64,000 nt of DNA from Wolfiporia cocos (taxonomy: Eukaryota > Basidiomycota > Agaricomycetes > Polyporales > Phaeolaceae), in NCBI GenBank assembly GCA_029448655.1, contig JACCLO010000018.1, positions 540,192-604,191 on the forward strand. Reading direction: 5' to 3'. Every line of letters starts with the position of its first letter. The stretch's first letter is position 1. This document shows, in pieces, positions 1-11,500 of this stretch. The position numbers and the translations under genes were made by a program. Below the pieces are notes generated by a model. It was given only the letters and a program-made list of their open reading frames with translations, was not told the origin of the DNA and searched no databases.

Positions 1-585
1 TGTACTAGTCTATAGGGCTCGTTTCATCTTTGGCAGATCCAACCCTGCCACCGTTTCATGTTCATCGTTTATTAGCTGATAGATGGCGTTCAACCGCCAT
101 CATTCCTATCTATCGTCTCAGATATATCACTCCATACTTATCAAACGTTTGGGACTATAGCGTAGATAGTATCGGTGGCATCTGGGACAGACTTGACCCC
201 TGAAACCCAACGTAGTATAAAAACTCATGTACCTACTGTCGAGGCTCTTCAGCTCAACCTTGTTGTATAAACAAGAAGTCTTATACTCGTTCTCAAACGT
301 AGGAAACTACGCTCAGTATTTCTCACTCGAGCAACCGAACGACTAAGTCCTCGAAGTGCACACTGACTTCTCGGACTTAGGCGAGTCTTATATTCTATTT
401 GACTCGCACTTGAACAGATTATATCCTCTAACGTGTATTGGATATTAACCGATCTCCTAAGGACTTCGCTTAGGACCCGAAGGCATCTAACGAGTATTTG
501 CCTTGCATACGGTGACGTGCCTACGTGCAGAAGAACGATCTATATTCGCGACTCGAATATACGAACGGGTATTCGACCCGTAACA
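1..585 (+). mobile_element. Truncated, diverged LTR of the chromovirus family found at 5937-14410
   Basis: This stretch aligns along its whole length with the 711-bp LTRs at 5937 and 13700, with scattered substitutions, and ends in the same CGACCCGTAACA terminus at 585. The first ~120 bases of the LTR lie off the window or are lost. The TATA-like region (about 213) and the AGCTCAACCTT tract (251) are recognisable; the latter has one change against the intact copies. The sequence after 585 does not match the element's internal leader, so this is a solo LTR or the 3' LTR of an element mostly outside the window. It is clearly older than the full-length copy. Confidence 0.88.
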
Positions 586-1383
586 CACCATGCGCCAGAA
601 GGAGTATGCCCAGCAGGGTCCAAGATCGGTGGGTCGTGGTAACCAACATGCAAATGATGAGAGGTTGCGTACTGCTCGCACTGCAGAGTCATCTTCAATA
701 GGGATGGATGACGAGGACGACTTCAGATCTGCACAATTCAGTTCAAAGTCGTTCGGCCTGTCCGACAACTAGGAGTCCTTGTCCCAAAAGCTTTGTCATT
801 CTATGACGGTGGTGGTGGCCGGACACTGTCATTAGAGCCGTTACATGATGTGGACTTTGACGCCGATATCTACTCATTGATCACCACTCCAACGACGAAT
901 ACACTACCATTGGGTGGAGAGAGACAGTGCGTAGAGGGTCAAACAGATGCAGGAGTCGGTAGCAGGCGCCCAACGTGCAAACACGCGTCAGTGCTTACAC
1001 AACCAGGCTGATCGACTTACTGATCACGTGCATTAGCGTTTCTTCAAAATGAGCGTCACACTCGTCGATCGTACATGTCGCCGATCGTACAAGTCGATCA
1101 CCAAGTCGATCGTGGCACATTACACCTAACGACTCTGTTGGGCGTATCTCACGTATACTCACCATCGTTCCGTTCTTCTGCCCTTCTCGCTATGCCACGT
1201 GTCTACTTCTCCATTTCCTGTCGCTATTCGATGACACTCTCCTCCTGCATACGCTTGCCGACGCCGCAAGGTCTGGTATGGATTACGGTCGCGTCGATGA
1301 CCAGACCACAACGGGGCCAGTTGCGGTTATGTCGCGATCCATAATCGGTATTGCTTCTCTCACCTATGCTTCTCGAGACTGAG
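586..1383. other. No gene recognised
   Basis: Short open frames here have no recognisable domain or clear codon bias. A small cluster of CGATCGTAC-type repeats lies near 1060-1110. Nothing further is supported. Confidence 0.5.
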
Positions 1384-1493
1384 TATATAAACCCAAACTT
1401 TGTGGCGACACTCTTTGTCTCTCAACCACCACCACCACCAAGGTACATTGTATGCGTTTTGATTACTTATATACTAACGTTACCTTTGAACAG
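1384..1493 (+). promoter_or_regulatory. TATA box, leader and 5'UTR intron of the gene at 1506
   Basis: TATATAAA lies at 1384-1391, followed by a pyrimidine-rich leader with a run of CCA trinucleotides. A short intron (GT at 1443, CTAAC branch-like site near 1473, CAG ending 1493) then precedes the first ATG of the gene at 1506. This fits a normal fungal core promoter with a 5'UTR intron. Confidence 0.6.
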
Positions 1494-1505
1494 ACTATTC
1501 ATACG

Positions 1506-2213
1506 ATGGCTAGAGGTTGTAGAAGAGCCCGTCAAGCCGCTAGGCAGCGCCAGCAAGCCCGAGCCCAAGCCCAAGCCGACCCAGCACCCGTCCGCGGTGC
1601 AGTGCCACACCCAGACGACCTCGCCGCTGGACTCGCCGGCCTACGGTTGGACGACCAAGCCGGGCCGGCAGCTGCTGCACCCGCCGTCGACGAAGCCCCT
1701 GCCCCCAATGCGGACCGTATCGTATTACGGTCGCAAGATTATAAGGTATGGATTTATCTCTTTGGGCGCGTGCAAATTAATGTGGTTTAACAGACTATGT
1801 TAAAAATCTTCGACATGTGCGATGCCGAACGAGGCAAAATGCACATTAGAGATATTGCGTCGGTAAGCGACTTTCTAGACTTGCATTTGCGGTCTAACGT
1901 CTTCATTAGTTTCTTTGAGCTGCGGGCTTCGTGGACGTACCTGGCTCTAGAGATGGTGCAGGTCGTAGCATCTTACATGCGAAATCGGAGAGGCGAATTT
2001 TCTTTCACCCGGTAAGTGTTCTTTGGTTCTATTAGAATTTTTCCAACTCCCAGCAGTATCACGGCGATGAGGCCTATGCGCCTTTCATCAACAGGTGAGT
2101 TCCTTCTGCTCGCGTTAACGATGTCCTTTGACGCATAATTTAGACTGCGCGATGATTTAGCTCGCAACTTAAATTGGAATTCGGCGTCGTTCTCCCGGCG
2201 TGGCGACAATTGA
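1506..2213 (+). CDS. Small multi-exon hypothetical protein, Ala/Arg-rich N-terminus
   Basis: The start is ATG 1506, just after a 5'UTR intron. Exon 1 (1506-1745) encodes 80 residues rich in Arg, Ala, Gln and Pro. GT..AG introns of about 50 nt follow: 1746-1793, then 1863 to about 1919, then 2012 to about 2053 and a further one ending near 2150. Spliced exons give a moderately hydrophobic middle part (LRASWTYLALEMVQVV). The 3' end is uncertain: depending on the acceptor used after 2050, the frame closes near 2163 or at the TGA at 2211. The protein would be about 150 residues. I do not recognise the family. The TATA box, leader intron and orderly splice sites support a real transcribed gene; its function is unknown. 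Confidence 0.5.
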
Positions 2214-2875
2214 TTTCTGAGATAATAATTGGATTGCTCAAGAGCTGAAAATGATAGAGGGATAGAGAGGATCGGAAATGTAATATAGCCCAATCTAACG
2301 TCGTGTTGTAGAATGTAGATCTAGATTTCTTGTCGATGTAGCATTCATGTGGTCCGGATATACTTTCCCTACTCATTGTAACATTACCTATTTACATAGT
2401 CGTTGTATCATATCTCGAGCGAGGTGAAAAATTAATAGATTACCTTCGACTGACAAGGAGAAGTTGACTTGTCCTCGAAGCCAGTTTCGATTACACGCAC
2501 GTGATGTGTTTGATGGCGACGGTTCGACTCTCAGTGAGCGCATACATGGCATTTTATTATCTGTAGTCTTTAAGAATTCTTATAAATGGTACAATAAATT
2601 TTTTAACGAACATTGCGTAGCGGGCCTTGCCGGAACCGGCGCTACTCCATTTTTAGTCGAAGGTCAAGCGCCGATGCCAGTCGGCACTTCCTCGTTCCAT
2701 ATAAGCCTTTAATTTCTACACGACCAAGAGGGTCCCACTTTCTCATGGTTCCTGCTCGCGCTCTGCTCGCATCATTCCTGCTTATAATCTGCATTGGTAT
2801 ACAATAAAATCCCTCCATGTAGCGCAATATACAGCTAGAATACATCATGAATTGCACGGGCACGACGGTCGACCA
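2214..2875. other. AT-rich intergenic stretch, nothing recognised
   Basis: This AT-rich interval lies between the convergent 3' ends of the small plus-strand gene and the minus-strand Cys-cluster gene. No domain, repeat or RNA gene is evident. Confidence 0.5.
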
Positions 2876-5841
2876 CTAAAGCTCGCCATCCTCCTTGCCA
2901 GGCATCGACTCGCCACCTGCATATCCCTCATCCCCATCCGACTTGACGTTGTGCATAGCAATGTTGCCCGATCCGTCTTCGCCCTGGGCAGCCGTGAGGA
3001 CGGGGTTTGCGGCGTCTGGCTCCTGATGGGTGGGTGCTGCCAGTTGGAGTCATGATCGAGTATCAATGCATCTGTCAGCGCAGTAGATGTCATAGGTGGA
3101 GGGAAGGCACTTACCGTTCGGCTCCTGGTCCGCCGCCGCACACCCGGCCCCCTCGCAGCCCACCTGTCCGCTAGGATTCCCAGCGTGGCTGCCGATGGAG
3201 GAGGATGCTGTGGCCTCCCCTGCGAGGTCTTCTGAATGTGCCCGTACCGCGGCGGAGGTAACAGGTGTGCCAGATGGTCCTGCCTCCGACTGTATCCCGT
3301 TAGCTGACGCATGCACAGGATTTAAATGGCACTTACCCCCTTGTTTCCACCCCTCTTCATCAGAAGCTGCCGTATCGCTTTGTAGCCGCTACCTATCGTG
3401 GTGGAGGAGGTCGACAGCATGTCGACGCGCTTGAGGAGATCGGTGAGGAGGGTGACGGCTTCGCGGTGCTGGGCTTCCACGCTCGCTGTGAGCTCGCGAC
3501 GGAGTGTCGCGACCTCCGTTGCGAGCTCGCTGTCTGAGGCTGCAGTGAACTTCTGAAGCTGCTGGCCCTCTATCATATACAAGCAGGAGAATGCTGTATA
3601 TTAGTTCATGTGATATGTTTTATGAGTGTATGTTGGCACTTACCAGGGGTCCTCTGGAATCGGAGGCTGACCCCCACATTCTCATTGAAGAGGTCATCAT
3701 GGAAGGAGGCTTCCGAGCCGTCCGGGTCCGTCTGCCTGTCCCGATCGTTAGAGCGGTGAGGGACGCGTTCTGACTTCTTCCCCTTCATTACGGTGATAGC
3801 CCTAGCATGAGCTTTTGGAAGGTAGCCGTCGTCGCGCGTGTCCTCCCAGTACGTGGCCTGCTTCTCGGCCCAGGTATGGCCCATGTAGTCATCAACGTCT
3901 GTGTCAGACACATCGGACTCGTCGTCCTCCGTCGAGTCGCCACATTCGTAACCAGTGCCGTAGTCGCGATTCCGGACGAGGACCGCGTGCTGCCACTTAG
4001 ATCGCAACGTCAACTTCGCCACCCGTAGCTTGTCGTGATGCCAGACGATGATGTCGAGTCGGTGGATGCGTCGTATAACATTGTTCTTCACATACTTCTG
4101 TGCCTTCACCGAAATCTCCAGCGCACGCTGTGTGTCCTTGATAGGTCGAAAGCGGCGACCATCGAGCTCGTAGGGCACGAGGGAGCACTGTTCACTGCGC
4201 TTGCAGCAGCGCTCGCATCTCGTACGCTTCGAGGTGTCTATCTTACACTGCGCACCGCTGTGCAGGCAGTTGGCGCATCGGATTGTCTATACAAAGTAAG
4301 GTGGTGTGTCAAAAATACCTTGATGCACTTACTGAGGCATCTGCATCTAGCGATGGCTGAATACGCTCACTTTTAGTCTTCTTAGGCGGAGGGACGCTCT
4401 TTGTGGTCTGTGATAGCTGTTATTTCTCCAGCACCCATGGCATATCAAGCTCGCGGTACCCTTCACGATGAGCCCCGCAAGGGGTACCGCGAGATCCAAC
4501 ATTCTTCTGCGATTTGTCAGCATCGTGGCTGCGACCTGCAATGGGTCACGATGGCGATGTTGATTTCTCGCGATATGCCTCCAGGGGTCGCGGATACTGC
4601 CACGAGGGGTACCGCGAAGATGGATGCACCATCACAAGAAAGCAACATCGTCATCGCGACCCATTGCAGGTCGCGGCCACGATGCTGATGGATTGCTGGA
4701 TCTTGCGGTACCCCTCGCGGGGCTCATCGCGAAGGGTACCGCCAGCATTTATGCAATGCTTCTCACCTTGGTGTTCTTCGCTTGGGCCTTTGGGGCCGTC
4801 TTCTTTGCCCCACCTTTCTGAATCAGGTAATGAGGTTAGATGTTCATATCATGGATGCTGAACATTCACTCACCGTTGTGCGGGAAGCCGCCGGCGATTG
4901 GGCTTCCTCCTCGTCACTGGTCACCTCATGCTTGCTCTCTTCGTCTCCATCTTCTTCCTCGCTGCCTGATGAGATGTGATCTGGTTGATTCTTTTTGGCT
5001 GCCTTCGAGGCAGTGGATCGCGCCGACCTCTGCGGCTGGGGGTCCTTCTCGACACTGATGTGTGATGGTAAGCACCCACCCTTAGACTCATGTGATGAAG
5101 ACAGGATTACTCACTTGTTCTTTGTACGTTCGGACCAATTATGGAGTTTGCTGTTACTTGGCACTATCATTCCATACGACATTTTCCTCCTGGTCGCTTC
5201 ATCCATCCCAAGCTCAGGATGCCACGTTGAGAGGGTCAAGGCTGTGGTCACGGAAGTCTGGTCGCGAGCCTTGGAGGCGGTTGATGCACGCGTCGCAGGG
5301 CGTGCCAAGGTCGGCGTCGGCTTGCGTGCACCGCCATCCTCAACCGTCGCGTGTGCTGTTGAGGTGACATCTGCTGCCCCCGTGTGTCTCACCATCTTGG
5401 GTGGCAGACGAGGAGGTGGCGTGCGGGCCTTCCGTTTTGTCCCAGCACTTTTTCGTATTCTTGTATGCGTGGGTCGTCTGGTGAGACATTGCTTGGGTCA
5501 AATCGCTTCATATGGAAATGTTTGTGAAGATCTACCGTCGCCTGTACGAGGATGCTGCCGACAAGGGGCGGGATGAGGAATCCCGCTTTGAATGCCTTCT
5601 CAGTCGGCACCTTTTGCTCTAGCCACGGAACCTGTCAATGTGTGAGTACGGGCATTTCAGTCACAGAGCAAAAGGGACTCACCAACATATCACCGAACCT
5701 CTCCTGCCACGTCGCGAATGCCTTTGCGGCCGTTGGCTGGGGCCGAGCCTGAAACGCGGCGATCAAACGTGCGGTGGCGAGCTCGGCCTCCTCGAGGAGG
5801 GAGCTGTTTGCCATGCTGTTCTGAGCAGTTGTAGATGACAT
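2876..5841 (-). CDS. Cys-cluster, coiled-coil protein of an Agaricomycete lineage-specific family
   Basis: The gene reads from ATG 5841 to a TAG at 2876-2878 through at least eight exons with ~50-nt GT..AG introns. The N-terminus (ELATARLIAAFQ, TWQERFGDML) is followed by a conserved block with LVQATVDLHKHFHMKRFD. Next come a Ser/Thr/Lys-rich linker and an acidic stretch. A Cys cluster near 4190-4290 has the pattern CANCLHSGAQC then CERCCKRSEQC, similar in spacing to fungal Zn-binding clusters. A basic/acidic region follows, then a predicted coiled coil (3330-3570) and an acidic tail ending in GKEDGEL. I know this architecture as a repeated hypothetical family in wood-decay fungi; its role is unknown and zinc binding is inferred. 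Two oddities stand out: a one-base frameshift around 5430 (…KVLG then RKARTPPP in another frame), and one intron (4401-4766) swollen by a foldback repeat. The frameshift may mean a recent pseudogene or a sequence error. Confidence 0.6.
4449..4746. repeat. Foldback (long inverted repeat) element inside an intron
   Basis: The left arm begins GCTCGCGGTACCCTTC and the right arm ends GAAGGGTACCGCCAGC. Each arm is about 100 to 145 nt, reads as the near reverse complement of the other, and contains its own smaller GGTACC palindromes and a shared CGACCTGCAATGGGTC block. It lies wholly within the intron 4401-4766 of the minus-strand gene. Without it, that intron would be a usual ~70 nt. I could not define a target duplication. 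It is best described as a foldback MITE. Confidence 0.7.
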
Positions 5842-5936
5842 TGCGGAGCACAGTGTCGATGGAAAGCAAGAGGTTTGGAGATGCAGTTGAAAGGGTGAAA
5901 AAGAAGAGGCGGGTAACGTTCCCTACTTCGCGAGGC

Positions 5937-6647
5937 TGTTACGGATGTTTTGATTTTTCGAACGCTGACGGAACTCACCACTGGGTGAATACGATACAGG
6001 GACTTGTTGCGCAACCAACCCCCTGGCTACTCGTGACTCGTACCGGGCGCATCCCCGGTTGTATTAGCTTAGAAGGCGCGTTTCATCCTTGGCAGATCCA
6101 ACTCTGCCCTCGTTTCATGTTCATCGTTTATTAGTTGACAGATGGCGTTCAACTGCCATCATCATTCCTATCTATCGTCTCAGATATATCACTACATACT
6201 TATCAAACGTTTGGAACTATAGCGTAGATAGTAGCGGTGACATCAGGGATGGACTTGACCCCTAAAACCTAACGTAGTATATAAACTCATGTACTTACTG
6301 TCGAGGCTCTTCAGCTCGACCTTGTTGTACAAACAAGAAGTCTTATACTCGTTCTCAAACGTAGGAAACTACACTCAGTATTTCTCACTCGAGCAACTGA
6401 ACGACTAAGTCCTCGAAGTGCACACTGACTTCTAGGACTTAGGCGAGTCTTATATTCTATTCGACTCGCACCTGAACAGATTATATCCTCTAACGCGTAT
6501 TGGATATTAACCGATCTCCTAAGAACTTCACTTAGGACCCGAAGGCATCTAACGAGTATTTGCCTTGCACACGGTGACGTGCCTACGTGCAGAAGAACGA
6601 TCTATATTCGCGATTCGAATATACGAACGGGTATTCGACCCGTAACA
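5937..6647 (+). repeat. 5' LTR of the chromovirus
   Basis: TGTTACGG...CCGTAACA, 711 bp, one mismatch to the 3' LTR. It contains TATATAAA at 6278-6285, the inferred transcription start at about 6313, and AT-rich sequence toward the U5 end. Confidence 0.95.
6278..6323 (+). promoter_or_regulatory. LTR core promoter and predicted start of the element's RNA
   Basis: TATATAAA (6278-6285) lies 35 nt upstream of AGCTCGACCTT (6313-6323). That 11-mer is the exact reverse complement of the sequence just inside the 5' LTR (6649-6659). A TATA-to-start distance of 30-35 nt places the RNA 5' end at about 6313, as a self-priming element would need. The start site is inferred, not measured. Confidence 0.65.
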
Positions 6648-6648
6648 G

Positions 6649-6659
6649 AAGGTCGAGCT
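6649..6659 (+). promoter_or_regulatory. Self-primer binding site (Tf1-like), 11 nt
   Basis: AAGGTCGAGCT starts two bases after the 5' LTR and is the exact reverse complement of AGCTCGACCTT at 6313-6323. The usual TGG of a tRNA-complementary primer site is absent. In the fission yeast element Tf1, the first 11 nt of the RNA fold back on a site beside the LTR to prime reverse transcription; length and placement match here. The mechanism is inferred by analogy. Confidence 0.7.
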
Positions 6660-6939
6660 TATCACACCCTCACCTACCGTGGTGTAAGGGCACATGATAT
6701 TTGGACCAGAATTCCCAGCATGACTGATTGAACTCTTGCCCGAGGACATTCAGGGAGTCTACAGACTCAACCGATACGAGTGGACTGACACCATTGGAGC
6801 ATTCCGTAACCGCGGAGGAATTGTTGTCATTCCAAGAGAAGATAGGGCATCGAAGTGGGTAGAAGTATACCCCTCCGCAAGAACGACCGCTTGGGAAATA
6901 ACGCGTGAAGCGTTCGAACGACTCGGAGAAATCCCTCCG

Positions 6940-8544
6940 ATGTCAACTGCAACGTTGACCGAAAACGAAACAGAAACCATCAACAGAACCTCCGATGCCG
7001 ATGGAAATACGAATCAGCCTTCGGGCGCCACAGGAATGGCAGGAATTGAGCGCATCGGAGATGATGGGAGAAATCCTGGAAACTTTACAGGAACAGATAA
7101 CAGCCAGACCGGAGGACAGGACCCTCCAGGATTTATATCTGCTTTTGCGCAGAGTGGGGCTGGGGCTATGGCTGGAGGAACAGACCTCTTTGGAAACCCC
7201 CCACAGAACGCACCCGGAATGGGTAGCGGAGGAAATCCGTCTTGGACTAGCCCAAGCGGAGGAATGGGAACGACAAACCCAGGAACATGGCCTTCAGGCC
7301 TATTTGGACGAACCTCCGCAAATACAAGCGGAGGAGGACTGGGAGGAAACTTCGGACTCGGAGGAGGGAATGCCCCCCCTCCTGGAGCACTCGGAGGAGG
7401 AACCCCCGCGAACCCCGGAGGAGGAAACCCTGGAGGAGGAAACCCAGGGAACCCCGGAGGAAATCCAGGAAACCCGGGTGGAGGATACCCGGGAGGAGGA
7501 GGACCCCCAGGAGGCCCTCCACCACCGAATGCGCCGCAGCCTCAACCTCCGGCGCCGAACCCGTACTACCGACCCCCGATGATAAAGATCAATCCCCCAG
7601 ACGTATTCGATGGGGAACGATCTGACATGCAGAACTTCATAAACCAGTGCAATTCCTGGTTTACAATGTACGAAACGTCATTCCAGAACGACGTTCAGAG
7701 AGTGATCTTTATCCTCTCTTATATTTCGAACAAGGGGAAAACGGGTCAATGGAAACAGAATTATCACCGGGTTTATACGAACCCCCAAACGAAACGATTC
7801 TTCCCGCCTAGTCTTGCACAGTTTGATGCAGACTTCCAGAAAGCCTTCGGAGCCATCGAAGAAGTACAGAAGGCGCGGAAGAAAATCCTGGACGTAACCC
7901 AGGACAGAAAGGACATCGATGATTATATCACCGAGTTCAACAACTTGGCCGGGAAGGCCCAGTACGATCGAAACAGCGCAGACGGAAACGCGTTGCTCAT
8001 AACCCTCTTCGAGAAAGGGTTACCCGAACATACGACCCGATATATCATCAGCGTTCGGCCGCTACCAGCGACCATTGATGAATGGCAGTCCGCTGCTTCG
8101 TACTATGAAAATACGTACAAGATATTCTTGAAACGGGATAAACCGTTTGTCAAGAAAAAGGCTTGGCAAGCCTTGAACCAGAACAATGGACGCACTAGTG
8201 CTCCACAAACAATCGCACCAAAAGATCCGAATGCGATGGATGTAGATCGAATGACCACCCGGGAAAGGGACGATCACATCAAAAAGGGAAAATGTTTCAC
8301 CTGCCATCAGCCAGGACATATGTCGCGAGACTGTCCGAAGAGGCCAAGGAAGCCAGCCCGCCCTAGGCAGACTACTCGAAAAGCCGAAGAAGAAGAAGCC
8401 GAGCAAGAAGCTCGCATTGAAGAAGTCTCTGAGGAAGAGACTGAATACATCACCGCTAACAGAGCGGTCACGGCAATTAGGGCTCTGAAAGCCAAGAACC
8501 CCGAGCTCCTAGCACGGCTCGTAGAAGAACAGGATTTTGCCTAG
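6940..8544 (+). CDS. gag: Gag protein of the chromovirus with CCHC zinc knuckle
   Basis: The first ATG in frame is at 6940, giving 534 residues. The frame is open without a stop from 6724, and those 72 codons look protein-like, so a non-ATG or spliced start cannot be excluded. Order of parts: a Thr/Asn-rich start; a long Gly/Pro/Asn-rich segment with repeated GG-N-P blocks (about 7100-7560); a retrotransposon Gag core (about 7590-8130, with DVFDGERSDMQNFINQC and FFPPSLAQFDADFQKAFG); one zinc knuckle CFTCHQPGHMSRDC (about 8295); and a basic then acidic tail. It forms the particle and binds RNA. It ends at TAG 8542-8544 and overlaps the pol frame, which is open from 8481 in the -1 frame. It is intact. 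Confidence 0.9.
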   Translation: MSTATLTENETETINRTSDADGNTNQPSGATGMAGIERIGDDGRNPGNFTGTDNSQTGGQDPPGFISAFAQSGAGAMAGGTDLFGNPPQNAPGMGSGGNPSWTSPSGGMGTTNPGTWPSGLFGRTSANTSGGGLGGNFGLGGGNAPPPGALGGGTPANPGGGNPGGGNPGNPGGNPGNPGGGYPGGGGPPGGPPPPNAPQPQPPAPNPYYRPPMIKINPPDVFDGERSDMQNFINQCNSWFTMYETSFQNDVQRVIFILSYISNKGKTGQWKQNYHRVYTNPQTKRFFPPSLAQFDADFQKAFGAIEEVQKARKKILDVTQDRKDIDDYITEFNNLAGKAQYDRNSADGNALLITLFEKGLPEHTTRYIISVRPLPATIDEWQSAASYYENTYKIFLKRDKPFVKKKAWQALNQNNGRTSAPQTIAPKDPNAMDVDRMTTRERDDHIKKGKCFTCHQPGHMSRDCPKRPRKPARPRQTTRKAEEEEAEQEARIEEVSEEETEYITANRAVTAIRALKAKNPELLARLVEEQDFA

Positions 8545-11500
8545 GAGGGAAGCCCACGGTCTTACCCTCCGAGAAAGCAGCACATGTAATTACCTCGTTC
8601 GAGAAGAATCGATCCCTCTTCATCCCGGTAATCATGACGCTGGCAAAACCCGTGAAGTGCAATGCACTAATCGACTCAGGAGCAATGTCGAACCTGATCC
8701 ACAGCAGAGTGGTAGAAAAATACAAGGTGCCCACGCAACCCTTGAAAAACCCGATCATCGTCAAAAATGTTGACGGAACAGAAAACAAAGATGGGCGAAT
8801 AGACCGAGAAGCTACCATACTACTACGATATCCAAAGACCCAGAAAACGCGAAAAGTCCGATTCCTCGTAGGGTCAATCGGAACAGAAAATATGATTCTA
8901 GGGTATGGATGGCTAAAAGACGAAAACCCCACGATCGACTGGAAGGACCAAACAGTCGACGTACGATCAATACTAGGGGCAGAAGAAAAGAAACAAGAAG
9001 CCACAATCCGAATGGATACGGTGGAGATGGTAGTTGCCCCAGAAGGAAAAATTCCAACAAGGGGGACCCAAGAAGCTGCGGGGTATGACCTTTACGCCGC
9101 AGAAGAAACCGAGATTCCCGCCGGAGGATGGAAACTCGTCTCCACAGGAGTAAAAATGAAGATCCCGAAGGGATCGTATGGAAGGCTGGCCGGACGATCA
9201 GGCAACACCCTCAGACACGGATTGGTAGTGCAAGCCGGAATCATAGACTCGGACTACCGAGGAGACGTCGGAGCCATCGTCTTCAACTACTCAGACAAAG
9301 CGCATAGAATTATCCCGGGCATGCGAATAGCCCAGATAATTTTTGAACGACACCTCACCCCCGACATCTTAGAGGTCGAAGACCTAGATGAAACGGAACG
9401 AGGGGAGAAAGGGTTCGGATCCACGGACCAGCCAGAAGAAACGGCGCAGCGGCTCTATACTCCCGAAGAATACGAAGCAATCCGACGCTTCGCAAAAGAT
9501 AACCCTAGGATCATAGGAAAGAAAGGGGAGACGCGAAAGAAGTTCCGAACAAAGATACAAATCATCAACGCTGTCAGGAAAGCACTGACGAAATCCCAGG
9601 AATTCGCACAAAAAAACCCCGAACCAGAGCGAACGATTGAGGAGATGGTCCCGAAACACCTACTGGACTTCGCCAAGGTGTTCAGTAAGGAATCCGCAAC
9701 AGCGTTCCCCCCGTCGAGACCATGGGACCACGCAATCGAGTTAAAACCCGATTTCGTGCCGAAAGACTGCAAAGTCTATGCACTCTCGCCTAAGGAGCAA
9801 CAGGCGTTGGACGAATTCCTAAAAGAAAACTTGGCCAAGGGATTTATAGTCCCTTCAAAATCCCCGATGGCGTCACCATTCTTTTTCGTCCCAAAGAAAG
9901 ACAGCAGCCTACGACCCTGTCAAGATTATCGATATCTGAACGAAGGGACGATAAAGAACGTATATCCCTTGCCACTGATCTCAGAGCTCCTGGAAAAGCT
10001 AAAAGGAGCGAAGATCTTCACAAAAATGGACCTCAGAGCGGGATACAACAACGTGCGAATCAAAAAGGGAGACGAATGGAAAGCGGCTTTCAAAACAAAC
10101 CGAGGGTTGTACGAACCCACGGTTATGTTTTTCGGATTGTGCAATGCACCCGGGACCTTTCAGGCAATGATGAACGAAATCCTGAAAGAAGAAATCCTCG
10201 AAGGATGGGTGCTTGTTTACATGGACGACATCCTCATTTTCTCAGAAAACGAGAAAATACACAAGGAACGGGAGCGGCGGATCCTTCAGAGATTGGTGGA
10301 TAACCACCTCTTTGTGAAACCCGAGAAATGCGCTTTCGGTGTCGACAGAGTCGAATTTCTGGGACTAGTCATCACCCCAGGAAATATCCAGATGGACCCA
10401 GCAAAACTCAATGGGATTAAGGAGTGGCCGACTCCCCGAAATCTCAAAGAAGTCAGATCCTTCCTAGGGTTTGCGAACTTCTATCGGAAATTTATCGATC
10501 ACTACTCTACGCACGCCCGACCCTTGGTAGACCTCACAAAAACGGTCACAGGGACAGGGTTCCAATGGACGGAGAAAGAACAGAAAGCATTCGAATTCAT
10601 GAAGAAAACATTCACGACGGCGCCCGCACTGGGAACACCAGACAAGGAGAAACCATTCATCCTCGAAACAGACGCATCTCAGTTCGCCACAGGAGCAGTA
10701 CTGAAACAGACAGATGAAACAGGGCATGAACGGCCGGTGGGATATCTCTCACAATCCCTGACATCAACGGAACGAAACTACGAGATCTACGATCGCGAAC
10801 TACTCGGAATAGTCCGAGCATTAGAAGAATGGCGACACCTATTGGAAGGAGCACCGCATCGGATCTTGATCCGAAGCGATCATCAGAACCTGACGTACTG
10901 GAGAAGCGCACAGCGCCTAAATCAGCGACAAGCGAGATGGCATCTATTCCTTTCGCAATTCGACCTGAAATTGCAGCACGTCCCCGGAAGAAAATTAGTC
11001 ATGGCCGATACGCTTTCCAGGTTGTACCACCTGGACGAAAGCAACGAAGACAACGAGGGAATCACCATGATTCCAGACGAACTCGTCGTCCATGCAATCC
11101 AGATCCCGATCATTGATCGAATCAAGAGCGCCAACGATCGAGATGAATCTGCGGAACAGGCGATCCGCGCTCTAGGGGGCACAGGTGAATTCCCCGCAAG
11201 AACCACCGCAGATGAATGGCAACAAACGGATGGGATACTGCTCTACAAGGGCAGAATGTATGTGCCAAGGGACGAGGGCCTTCGACGGGACGTCATCTCA
11301 AAATACCACGACACGATCCCGGCCGGACACCCTGGGATCTGGGGTACAACAGTACAGGTTAAGACCCATTTTTGGTGGCCCGACATGGGAACAATGATAG
11401 CGGAATACGTCCGGGGCTGTGCAATCTGTCAACAGATGAAACCTGATAGGAATCCGCTGAAACCCCCTTTGCAGCCGATACCGACACGAGAAGACGCCCT

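Noticed and set aside
6995..7582. 195-codon Glu-rich frame overlapping gag
   Set aside because: It is a shadow of the Gly/Pro/Asn-rich codons of gag; gag has the zinc knuckle and a consistent frame.
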